From Riptortus pedestris (Eukaryota > Arthropoda > Insecta > Hemiptera > Alydidae), in assembly GCA_019009955.1 (NCBI GenBank), contig CM032228.1, positions 71,230,001-71,294,000 on the forward strand: DNA of 64,000 nt, read 5' to 3'. Shown here one piece after another: positions 12,022 to 24,928 of the stretch. Position 1 is the stretch's first letter; each line of letters opens with the position of its first letter. The notes beneath the pieces were generated by a model. That model saw nothing but the letters and a program-made list of their open reading frames with translations, did not search any database and was not told the DNA's origin. A program made the translations under genes and the position numbers.

Positions 12022-13562
12022 TTTTGAACGGACCTCATTTTCGTCATCTCCTAGGTAGGATCGATGAACATTGGAAGAAAAATTTTGAAAATCGTGTCAT
12101 GAGTACGACCTCAATAGCTAATTTCCCTTAAGGGAAATCTGCTAACAGACAAATCAGTACTTAGGCAGGAATAACAATAAAAAATGTCAACAGATTTTGT
12201 ATTTGTCACATATTTACTATGATTTCGAAGATTCAAATTTTTAAGTAATGTTGCTATATCAATAACCTTAATCGTTTATTTCCTAGGGGATATTCTCTAA
12301 AATCATTAATTAAAATTTAAAAAATCCAATGAAATAGGGTAAAGAAAAACTAAATTTAAAGAGAAATAATTTATATTAAAAACAATTCCACAAGAATTAA
12401 CAAAAAATGAGATATTAAATCCCGTATTAAAATGTATAATGACATTTAAAAATAGATAATCCCAACATTAGAAAATATAGAATAAAAATATTTAAAAATA
12501 GAGTGTACAAATTTTATGGTAGATCACAAGCTCTGATTCTGTGGCCAGTTCACGCTGTCAGCCTGCTTGTGGATGGGATCTAAGAGAGTCATAAACGTTA
12601 ATCATCTGAAGCCCTAGTATGCCTTTGCCTTGGTCGGTGGGAATAGGTCTATCAAACCTAGGGAGGGGTAGACAGTTTCCCTTTTCCTGAGCAGGGAGCT
12701 CTATTTTAAGGGAGGGTGGTGGTGGTGTTGAGTTGTAATAGAGCTTAGGATTGGTAATTCCCAGTACCGGGAGGGTTTTAATCATCCTGAGGGGCTGACA
12801 GACATATATACTCATTAGACTCCAGCTGATGCACAAGAACAATGACACTAGCACACTCTGGTAGAAAACTCATGAACTAATGTTCTCCCATGGGAGGGAT
12901 CGAACCTGCACCTATTTTCACCTTCAGCTTAGCTTACTGATTGTTCAATTTAGAAATTGAAGCGGTAATAAAACTACACCAGCCGCATCTGTTATCAACT
13001 AGGCCAAACAAGGATGCCCCCCGAAGAGTGCTGAGCTCTATTGCCTACTTGTGTAAACACTACCTGAGAGGACATCCTTCGGTTCAAAGGGCAAAGATAA
13101 GGAACAGGATCAGAACAGTCGAGTGAGTAGGACAGCAGAGTGAGTAGAGCCTCTCATGAGTAGCAGCAGTTTTAGTTTCTTTTCACACCCTTTTTATTAT
13201 CCAACATGAGTGAGTAAAGGAAGGAGCGTCCAGGGGGAGACCAGGATGGAGGGAGAAAGAGAGAGAGCACCAGAACAGCATCGAGAACATCATCACAATT
13301 TCATAAGCATCCATTGAAGTAATCATTAATCTACTAACATACTAACACATATCTGCCCTCCAATAGTCCATTCCCCAATATCATGTAAATTATCCAATAT
13401 AATATTATAATAGTAATAACCGTCCTATACATCAACATGGTACTCCAGTATTAAATCATAAACAACTTCCATGAACCAGCACCGCTCTTAAAATATTGCA
13501 AGCCATTAGATGCATACATGCCTTAACCTACACAGCCACTGGCGCACCATATAAATAAATAA

Positions 13563-13603
<41 letters not shown>

Positions 13604-16600
13604 TTATTTATTTAAAAATATGTCTATACATAAAATATATTATGTTTGAGTATACCTGTAACAGTAGTTGGGGGCAGACCATACAGTTAGGACAGTTTCA
13701 TTGAAATGCCATTTATATCCCTCCATAACCAGCTGGTGAGCTCGGCAGATCATGTCTATATCATTAGCTACATTGAACTGAGCTACAACGTCGGAGCCAA
13801 AGAGGTATCCAGCACCTCGTGGGCTTACTCCCCATCCCTGAGTATCTGAAAACAATAAGCACATACATGTTAGAGAATAAAATTCATGTATTTATATTCA
13901 TTCAAATACATAGAAAAGTGTGACAAATCTTGGGTTTAAAGAAAGAGGTTCAAGAAACATATTTTTCATCATTTAACTAAACCATTAATTTTCCTCAAAT
14001 ATATAAGAGCATTCAAAATCAACATTATTTCATTAAACATATTGGTCTGAAAATATAAATCAAAAACATTAATGGATAATCATGCCACATTTAACACTTA
14101 TGAATTGCTAAATACAGTTTAAATACCTGTTCATAACAAGGGATTCCATAGTTATTTTTTAACAAAATTATATTTTTTTTTTTCAAGCATATAATTCTAA
14201 ATAATCCGATCATTCATCTTTCAGTACAAAACACTCTCATTAGTAAAAAAGTCAGTCAACCAAGGGCTCTTAAACTAAAAAGATTTATCATGAGCTGGTA
14301 TGATGCATTGATGATCACAGCTTGCCATCTATCTCTTATCTATTTCTCACACCTATGTAAACAGGAATCAAAATGCCACCTGGATATGAGTTGGCTAGTG
14401 ACTCAGTAACTCAAAGTGAAAATCAAATGAATTGAATTGGGGGTTTACTGAAAACTGAATACGAAAAAAGGCAAATATCTCATTTAATATTTGAGACTCG
14501 ACTAAAAAAATGACTAGAAAAACACTTATAGGAAATTAAATTGTATATCATTTTCAATGGACTCAATAATGGAAATATTAAAAATTTTCAAGTTTCTCTA
14601 AACCCCCTCTCCCCATGATCTTATGTCTTTAGAAGATATAATCTTTATTTTTGCATGAAATGGTTAAATATCGAGTATGGCATTGACAAAACAAAAAAAA
14701 AGCACTTAGTCTAGGATATAAAATTTTAATTAATGACTACACCAAATTTATTTAAGTATATATCACATCGTAAAAGTACAATGAAAACAATATTTTATAT
14801 TTAAGCTTCGAATAGAATGATTCATGATACATCAGCATGTAGTAAAATAAGAAGAGGATAATAGGGAGTTCACTGAAGACTTTTGCAATTTTTTGATTTG
14901 TCTCATAATAACAGTGATGTGGTTTCGTGGGTTTCTTCGCTGGGTTGGATGTTCTTCTTCAAACAGGATTTCTGCTCCAATGGTCTAGAAGCGTGACGAG
15001 AAGACAGCTGGAGCAGAAAGCCAGTTTGGAGAAGAAATCAGTGATATTTTGAATTTGCAAACTCTCCCCCCCCCCTTAAAGGAGGAATAGCCCCCTTGCT
15101 GGCGTGAGCTAGTTCATCTTTATTCTCTTAGACTAATTAGTAAAATACTTCTCTTCCACTGAAGATTTTGATAAAACTAAAAAGATTAGGAAACCCAACA
15201 TAATTAGGCACAAATACTATTCCAAAACAATTATTTGTTTCTTTCATTGTATTTTGAGGTAATAAATAATTATTACTAACAAATAAATGTTTAGAAAAGC
15301 CATGTTAGAAAAAGAGAATGCTTTTCTTTTTAATATTTTAATAATTTTAAATGTGCTAAAATTCAGAAGAAAAAAATGATGAAGAAACATTGTTAGAACT
15401 TTTAAAAATGTGAGCAAAGAGAATGGATTCGTCAGATTATGACATGCCTTTAACACTGCTGGTTCTGGGGGAGTCTGATTCAAAAAGAAGAATGGAAAAC
15501 GTGATTAAAAAATCTGGAATTGAAATAAAATAACTTATACAACAATGTAAAAAGTATTCAACACGTGGGGGACTGCACCACACCACTTTATCCTTTCACC
15601 ACCAAAATCCTCGGCAGGAGAAAGAAAATGAACAGACAAGGAGGATATAGGAATTGATAAAAAAATAATCAATGAATTTGGCATAATTATGGCTTGCGCA
15701 AATCTAAAGCAACCTCTGGAGGAACAAATCTCTGGTCCTACTTTTAATTATGCGGTAGAAGAAGAGCCACTGAGAAATATGGAGCCAGATAAAGAGGCCA
15801 AACTGGACTCCTGGACAAAGAAACTTTGTCCCCGAAATCGGACTGGATGGGTATAAATACATACGATGGGACCTGACTCAAATTCTCAGATTTTCAGAAA
15901 CATTGGTAAAGAACATCATGACATGGTCAATGCCAGACCTCGATAATCATGAACATAAACTCGAAGTAAATGATAACACGGTGCTGTCTATGCAACCAAG
16001 GTAAAGTTCTATAAAATTGTTAATAATAGATATGCATGCATTTCTCATTTATGAAACAATGATTACCCATTTATGAAGAAACCATTAAATGAACTTAGTA
16101 TACGAGGAGCTCAGGAGGGGCAGTAAAAAGACATTTATAAAAGTCTTTCTTGGAACCAGATGAATTAAGCAATCTATACTTTGCTAGCAGATGGTGACAC
16201 ATAGACCCAGTTGTGGAAATAAATTGAAGAGCAGCAGGACTGATTACGGACAAATGGCAAAAATATATTCAGGAGACCTGAAATAAGAAAATATTTTTCT
16301 TTTTTCGATCGGCATTGTAGACGTTACGAGATCTTTAGCCTATTATAAGATGGATTTCAAGTGATTCACGATCAGTGTTTTACTAAATCAGCTATCAACT
16401 TAATGTACAGACCCCATTAACCAAACGAGGACCTGGAATGAGCTGTCTCCAGTAGACTGACAGGGCTCATTATATATCCAAGGGGCAGGCAGTGGTCAGA
16501 TTATCAATAGCCAGTTTGCCTATTAACGGAAACTAGGAGAATCAAAGTCTTTCATCAACTGATGGGCTATCTATACTCCCTAGACTCCCACCATTCCACT

Positions 16601-17244
16601 GCTGCACAATCCTGTAATGAACCAGTGTACTAACTCTGTAGTCATCCATACAAGTACTGACCATGCTCGATTTTGCTTGACTTAGGGATCTGAAGTTGAC
16701 TGTGTACTACTGATCTATGAGTGCCCCCTCCCCCCAATTATGAAGTATAAATCTCACAAATTAATTAATTGCCAGAAAGAATTTAGCTCTAAAATTCTAG
16801 ATCCCTTTAAAACAAGAAAAAACTTCAAAAGAAGCCGTGACTTTTTTCTAATATTAACCAAAGAAAAATATCAGAGTGCACTGTTTTAAGAGTTAAACCT
16901 TATAATTTATAAAGTAAAAATGATGATGTTAATAATAAATATTTGCAGAAATGGGTCTAATTGACCACCCTGCGGCCGGTGTGATAAAGACTACCTTCAG
17001 GATCTGACCAAAGCAGATCACACATTGGTCCATCGTGTGGTACTTCTTGCTTCCTGTCTATAGTTCTAATCTGATCCAGAGTCTGAATTGAAGGTGAGAG
17101 CCCTCCATGCACACAAAATATCTGTGAAAAAAATTATACTCTTAACATAAATAAATAAAATGTGATCACCAATAATGCAGAAGAATTAGTTCACATTTCT
17201 TATTGTAGGGACACATAAGTACTCATAATACTAACAGAGCTTTA

Positions 17245-17321
<77 letters not shown>

Positions 17322-20300
17322 AAAGAAAAAGAAAAAAAAAAAACAACTCTAGATAAGTTAAGTACATTATTGGTTATTGCGAAATTTATTTAAAATAGGT
17401 AGAGGAAGCTCTCAGGTTTACTCATTGGATTGATACCTAGCACACATGCACCAATCACCCTCAACAAAATCTTATGATCTAAGCCCTTAGGACTATTTAA
17501 CGAGACCATCTATAAGCTCGCATGAGTAATCTCTCTACATTATCTGGTCAGTCTTTATGTGCAGTTATATTAGTTTTTATCCTGTCAATCATCATATGCT
17601 AATGCCATACTGTGCTTTCAGTTTATTCAACATTACATTTATTTTATCATTACATCTATATTATATTTAGCCTTTCATCAATTACCCCTGGCTTCATTGG
17701 AATAACAGTGAGCAATAATAAAATTGTGGTCTATCTATTTATTATAATTCTCACTATTTTCTCCTTCCCTGTGGATTAACTTCACAGGACAAATCAACTG
17801 TTTCCCTAAAGACTGCTATTTTTTATAATTTATTTTTTTAACTGTTTATTCACATCTACTCCATGAAATATAAACCATCATTTTCTATCAATTAAAGCCA
17901 CTTTTATGCAAAATGCTTGATTCCATTCTAGGTTTGTTTGTTTTTTTATGAAAACAACCCTTTAGGCCTGTTTTTCACTTCTTTAAATATGTCAACACCT
18001 ACTACTGAGTGTGCCAAGGACCGAAACAGATGGTAATTCGAAAGTGTAAGATCTGGATTATAGGCTAGATGAGGAAGAAGGTCCAATTCCTTAGCTGATG
18101 TGTTGGGTCTAATTCAGCAAGATAAACCTTTAAGGTAATTGTTCAACTTACAGATACTAACTTAAAAAAAGTCCGACACAGGGATGGCATAAACTTAACA
18201 GATTTCCCACGGGAAGGTTTACAACAGATAAATCTACATACTGGTAACACCACCCCTAACCACCGTGAATATTAAGGGAATAAATACAAACACCATTCAG
18301 TCAATTTACAAGTTAATAATATCTGCAATGGAAAGCATCTGAATTGTAAACAAACAGGGCAGCCAACTTCGCAGCACTGAATAGATACAATTATTCTAAA
18401 CTGGAAACATAAACAATCAATGAAATATACCTGAATATAACATATTAATTTTATTGAAAACTATTTACTATAGCTAGTGGACTAATTTGAAATTAATCAG
18501 AATAATTTCTATCTCAATCTCTCAGATTTTAAATCATGTCTTGAGTACAACCTCAAAAGCTGATTTCCCTTAAGGTGCTCAAGTCATAACTTTTTTTTTC
18601 TTCTAATTGCACTCTTCTAGGTTTAGGGAAAGATTACTGTCCTGGTTTAATCCACTGTTATAGGTTATGAAAATTTTTGAAATACTCACATTTCCCTTCA
18701 CAATTTGTATGATGATCTTTGTAAATTTCCAAGCAGTGCCTGCTAAGGCTTTAAATAGCATGAAATAGTTCTACAGCTTTTGGAACTAAGAACTTAATCA
18801 CATGAGTGCAGAAGACCGTACTTTGGGATACTCCTAGTTTTGATAAAGTGTATAAATGTTTGGGCATAAATCATTTTCAACACAATCTCTTAGGCCCTGA
18901 ATCAAGAGATATAGAATGCCCACTATAATATTTACTTTCAGGAAAAAAAAATTCTTTCCTTCATTTTTTTTGTTTTTAACCGAGTATATGCAGTGTGGAT
19001 AGACATTGCATATGTCCTCTCAACTTCACATATTTCATGATTTTAGGAAAAATACTAATGGTCTTACATTATAAATCTTTATTTATCAATTAGCGAAGAA
19101 TACAAATTTTTCATCATGCTGCCAATAAATACCATTTGATCATAGTCTGCATATTTTAGAATATACTCATTGTCAAAGTCAACTCAATCTAACACATTAT
19201 GTGCGAGAATCAGTTAAACTTCATTTAAACTAATTAACAATTCAATTTTACAAACAACTAAAGCAGTTTATAATAACAAAACTTATAAAATAGCAATTGA
19301 ATTTCATTTACCTTTCCATCAATAATAGCAGACAAGCTAAGGTAGTCAAATATCTCTGTGCAGTATCTCCAGACAGTAACAGAACCATATTTTCGAACAC
19401 ATTCATCGTAAAAACCATAAACTTGAGTAATTTGTCTTGATTCATGATTTCCTCTTATAAGTGTGATGCGATCAGGATAACGAACCTAAAGATGTAACAA
19501 AAAATATGTTAATGTACATGTGGATTATAAAAGAAAAAAAAAACACTGAATTAAAAACACCTGAATGAGTAAAAATGAAAAATCAAATCACGGTCAGATA
19601 AAATCCTAAATGTCTTTGTAACTATTCATCAATCAAAAAGGTTATGAAATATAATTTTTATATATTGTTATTATTAAAAAAAAAGATTAGGGAGAAGGAA
19701 ATTAGCAATTTATTATTTTTCAAAAACATAAAACAACTTTGTGTTCCCACATTATTTTTTTTCTGTTGTAATGAACCCTTCATAAGTATTAATAAAATAC
19801 AAACATTTAAAAAATGAAGGATTTTTAATAGAAAGTGTGAATTGTTTTTGAAGGGCTCGAATGCTTATTATTTAATTGTTGAAAAGGGCGTTACAACTGC
19901 TCAAGCAATAACATAAATTTTTGAAAGCTTACCACTTAACTATGGTATAGCCTTATAAAAAGACAAAGTTTTAACCTCCTTAGAGGACCACTTAAGGGAT
20001 ATTTTAATGTACATAAATAAAAACAAATTTGTGTGATGGTTATATTCCAAGTTTCATAGATGATAGACATTCTGTTTAAAAGCTATTGTATTAAGGAGCA
20101 TATATGTGCACTTCATGCACAAACATATTGCAGAACCAAGGCTAATTTATTTTATACCTAATGGTTTCGGTATATATTTAAAACTAAAAATATTCAAATT
20201 TTATTTCACTATCCTCTAAGATAAAATTTAATAATAAAATTAAGGTTGTTACAATTAAAATATAATTCATAAATTGTGCTTTATTATTGTGAAATCAAAT

Positions 20301-23300
20301 TAACAAAAATATTCCTGTAAATGAAATAGTCACTTTTACAAGTGTCCTATTTCTAAGGAACTTATTAGACATCATTAAAAACATGCCTCTCTTAGCACTA
20401 GCACTATAAAAGATTATAGGGATATTCATGGAACTTCCTAGTTAGCCATATCCTACACAAGCTATACGAATTTTGAGTAAACAGCCCCAAAGCTCTACCT
20501 CAGGGCTAATGATATAGAAAAGTTATTATAATTATTATTTATTAATTTTTTCTTACCAACAAAACCGGAACAAATCAATGTAAATATTACAAAATTTACC
20601 AGGAGCTACACTTGGATGACTCCACAAACAATGGATGCCTAGGTGTGCTTAAATGAAGCTACTATATGGCTTGATACAGCCGAGGTTGCATGAATACCCC
20701 TTATTTATGAATTCTCATTACTGCAGCCATCGTAAGACTTAAGACAAATAAATTTCTTTATGAAAACATGCACATATTTAGATGTAGAATAAAAGATACT
20801 TAGAGCATGTGGGTCTGTCCTATTTAATAAAGTTCTGATTTAGAGAGTAAACCAAAAATGTGTTTGAGCTACATCATCTCCAAACAGAGTGAGTGGGTGT
20901 GGTCCCATGACGGAGTTGGAAATATTTACAACCAATTGAAAATTTCAGAAATATATTCATAGAATCCACCATGGAAGTGTTACAGTGTGGACTAGTTGCT
21001 TTGTGTTGTAAATGATATCATGCTATTGAAAATCATGTTCAATTTACCACAAAAATTTAATGACAATTGGCACTGCTCAGGTACATTCTAAGACATTAAA
21101 TTCTATAATTAATAATAACATTCGCTGCTTATGATAGCTTTCCTTCCAGAAAATTACAGTATCTGACTGATTGGATGGACGGGGTGAGAAAAATTCAATT
21201 TGGCTGATCCTAAGATATAATCCAAATATCAACAAGCAAAATAAAGGGTTGGGGAAAAAGTAATTTCGGTTTATCCCAATAGTCCTGTGTCAAAGTCGCT
21301 TATCTCTTACAATCCTTATTCAGTGAAGCCATACTATACCACGTTTGAAAGGTCATACTCCATAGAATATTCCAAATATCTCTACAGTTTCATTCATTTA
21401 TTCAGCCAAACGTTATTGCACTTTGAAAATGGAGATTCCAGAAGGCCATTTGCGTCATGTATTGCTTTTTTACTTCCGAAAAGAAATAAATGCAGCTCAG
21501 GCTCATCGAAAATTGTGTGGTGTTTATGGCGATGTCTGTTTAAGTGAGCATCAGTGTCAGAACTGGTTTGCTCGATTTCGTTCAGGAAATTTTGACCTTA
21601 ATGATAAACCTTGCCCTGGCAGGTCAATTGTTGAACAAGTCGATGAAATTCTTCAAAAAATTGAGGTATACCGACACATTTCATCTCGTGGCATCGCTAT
21701 GGAGCTAAACATCGACCATGAAACAGTTTTGACCCATTTACATAAGAATGGATACCAAAAGAAGCTCGATATATGGGTCCCACACGAATTAACTAAAAAA
21801 TTTAATGGACAGAGTTTCCATTTGTGAATCGCTGGTGAACCGAAATGAAATTGAGCCATTTTTGAAAAGAATGATTACAGGTGATGAAAAGTGGATCACG
21901 TAAGACAATAATGTGCGAAAAAGATCGTGGTCGAAACCCGGAGAAACATCACAAACAGTGGCAAAGCCTGGATTGACACTAAGGAAGGTGATGCTGGGTG
22001 TTTGGGGGGATTGGAAAGGCATTGTTCATCATGAGCTGCTCAAACCTGGCCAAACCATTGATTCGACTCTCTACTGCCAACAACTAATACGGTTGAAGCA
22101 GGAGATTCAAGAAAAACGGCCAGAATTGATCAATAGGAAAGGTGTTGTATTCCATCACGACAATGCTAGACCACACACATCTTTGGTGACTCGGCAAAAA
22201 TTACGAGAGTTTGACTGGGAAGTTTTGATGCATCCACCATACAGCCCGGACCTTGCACTGTCTGACTACCACTTGTTTCGTTCTCTTCAGCACTCTCTTA
22301 ATGGTGTAAAGCTGGAACCAAAAGAGGCTTGTGAAAATCACTTGGTTCAGTTTTTCGCCCAGAAATCACAGAACTTCTATAGTGAAGGTATAATGGTTTT
22401 ACCGAAAAAATGGCAAAAGGTCATCGATCAAAACGGCGCATATATCATTGATTAATATCTAAAATTTATATAAATAAATGCGCTTAGAAAAACATGAAAA
22501 ATACCGAAATTACTTTTTCCCCAACCCTATATAAGCCAAGTAATAAAATTGTACATATGCCTTCAATATTATTTTTCCAAACATAGTAATATTATGTTAA
22601 TAGGATTAAAAATGAACAGGATTATCAAGTATCTTAGAAGAAAGGAAAGTAGATTCTTTCGGTAACTGACCTTCAGTGCTAACAATAATAAAAAGGTTTC
22701 AACACTGTAGAATCCCCTGTCAACAAAATCACCCATGAAGAGATAATTTGTTTCTGGAACATCACCACCAACTTTGAAAAGCTCCTTAAGGTCATAGAAC
22801 TGGCCATGGATATCCCCACACACCTAAAATAAACAATTTACAATGAAATTCCATATACTTCAATTCATTATTCAAATTAAACAATGAAATAAGACTTACT
22901 AAAATAATTTGTTAACAAACCAATCACAATAATGGAACAGGTCACGAAGGAACTCAAAGAAAAATCAGAAAAATAATGTTTAGACAGATTTATTTATTCA
23001 TCATTTAAATCGAATATAAGAGCAGAACCAGCGATCAGTGAATCAGTTGGCCAGGGACCAGTGATCAGGAGTTTAATAGCAGTCATAGCAGTTTCACAAT
23101 TTTTTTTGAAGAATTACTAATGTATTCCCTAAGAGTTCATAAATAAAAATAAATTCATTACACAGTCCTTACTCTGGGTAAATGTAGTAAAATATTAAAT
23201 TAAATTAAATATAATGTTTTTCTGCAGTTCATTTAAGATTATTTCATTTCAAAGTTATGTTCAATATAGAGACAGAGTCCCTGTGCATATTATAAAAAAC

Positions 23301-24889
23301 ATTATAGAAAATAATTGATATAACTCTTTCTGATAAATAAAGTCTGTCAGGCAGGGCTGCTTAAACTTGGTAGATTTCACATATACTGGTATAACACACC
23401 ATTGACCTCTTCTCAACATATATTTTATATTTCTAAGTAAAATTCCCATGAGTAGAAGTGGGGGTTTAATTAAGGCTGAAAATAAGGAAGACTGAATAAT
23501 TTTTGTAATATTTGAGCTACCATCAAATGTATGGAGCATCAGTAGTTTAAGAAGATTGGTTTTTAACATTTTATTATACGACTCATAATAAGGAAGATAT
23601 TTTGAATTATCGCATCCCCACTCCTGTTCCTGGTCCAATGTCAGCCATTAGCACAACTAAGAACTGTAGAAGGAAACTGTTAAGTATAGAGTATGGTACA
23701 AATAAAATAAACATTTTCGAGTTAAGAAAGTAAATCTTAATCGATAAAGTCATCACACAACATATTTCCATGTATCTCATTCGGTAAAAATTAAATGGAA
23801 ACAATATTTGGTGATTAAAGCTTCAAATAAACTGGTTCATGATAGCTTGTTGTTAAAATGACATGAGTAGTGTTAAATATTAAAATGTTGTTGTGGGGGT
23901 TTACTGAAAGCTGGAAATTAAAAAATGCAAAAATCTCTGTTATTATTCAATATAGAGAAAACATTTATAATAAATTATACTTTCTATAAGATTGGTTCTA
24001 TACAATTTTATGATGCATACTAATGAAAATATATTAATTTTAAATATTTTAATAAATCGAAACAGGGCAAGGTAAACAAATGACTGTTCCTGGCAATAAA
24101 ATATTGTTTAGAGAATGTTGTAATTTAAATTTTGTACACAAATTCCACACTGGCCATAAGATACAATATGTCATATTTTCTGTTTTCAATATAAAACAAA
24201 CATTTTTTATTAAAAAATAAATAAAAACTATAGTTTTGTTACATACTTGCCCCTTTTTTAAATGCACTAAAGAGCTCTAGGGCACGAGATAATCTCAATG
24301 ATATTTCATGACCATAATCTCAATGAGTTTCATAACCATACTCATACAGGTTTGAAGAAGAGTCAAACAAGTTAGAATTATAAATTTCACACTTTTTTTT
24401 TTTTTTAATTCAAAACTTTTAATGAGAAATAATTACTTGGAGCTGATTATTTCTGCATTCATATCATTAAATAATCAATTGACTACAAAGGTTTTTTAAG
24501 AGGTTTATACACTTCCCGTTAAGATATAGCAGTTTTTCATTCACAATGATAACAAATTGTGAGATATGAAAAAATCAACTATACTAGTAAATGGATACAG
24601 TTTAAGACTTACAATGCAATAAAAAAATACTAATCCAGCATAAATAGAAGCTTGGTTGGAGTTAAACTTTGCACTTCATAGTATGCAATCATTTGCCTCT
24701 CTTACATATTTCATATAGCATAGTTTTTTTTTTTTTGTTTTTTTATTAAAGTTTTAGTCGAGTTTTTAAAAAATACGTTTTCAGAAATGTAGATACATGT
24801 TAAGATTGGGTTGGTGAAGACAAGGAAAATTTGAAATCTAATCTTCAATTGAATATTCAATAGAGCAAATAGTTTTGAATCTATGTACT

Positions 24890-24928
<39 letters not shown>

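Noticed and set aside
17249..17318. TATA promoter at the long TA tract
   Set aside because: A plain dinucleotide repeat inside an intron; no initiator or leader follows.
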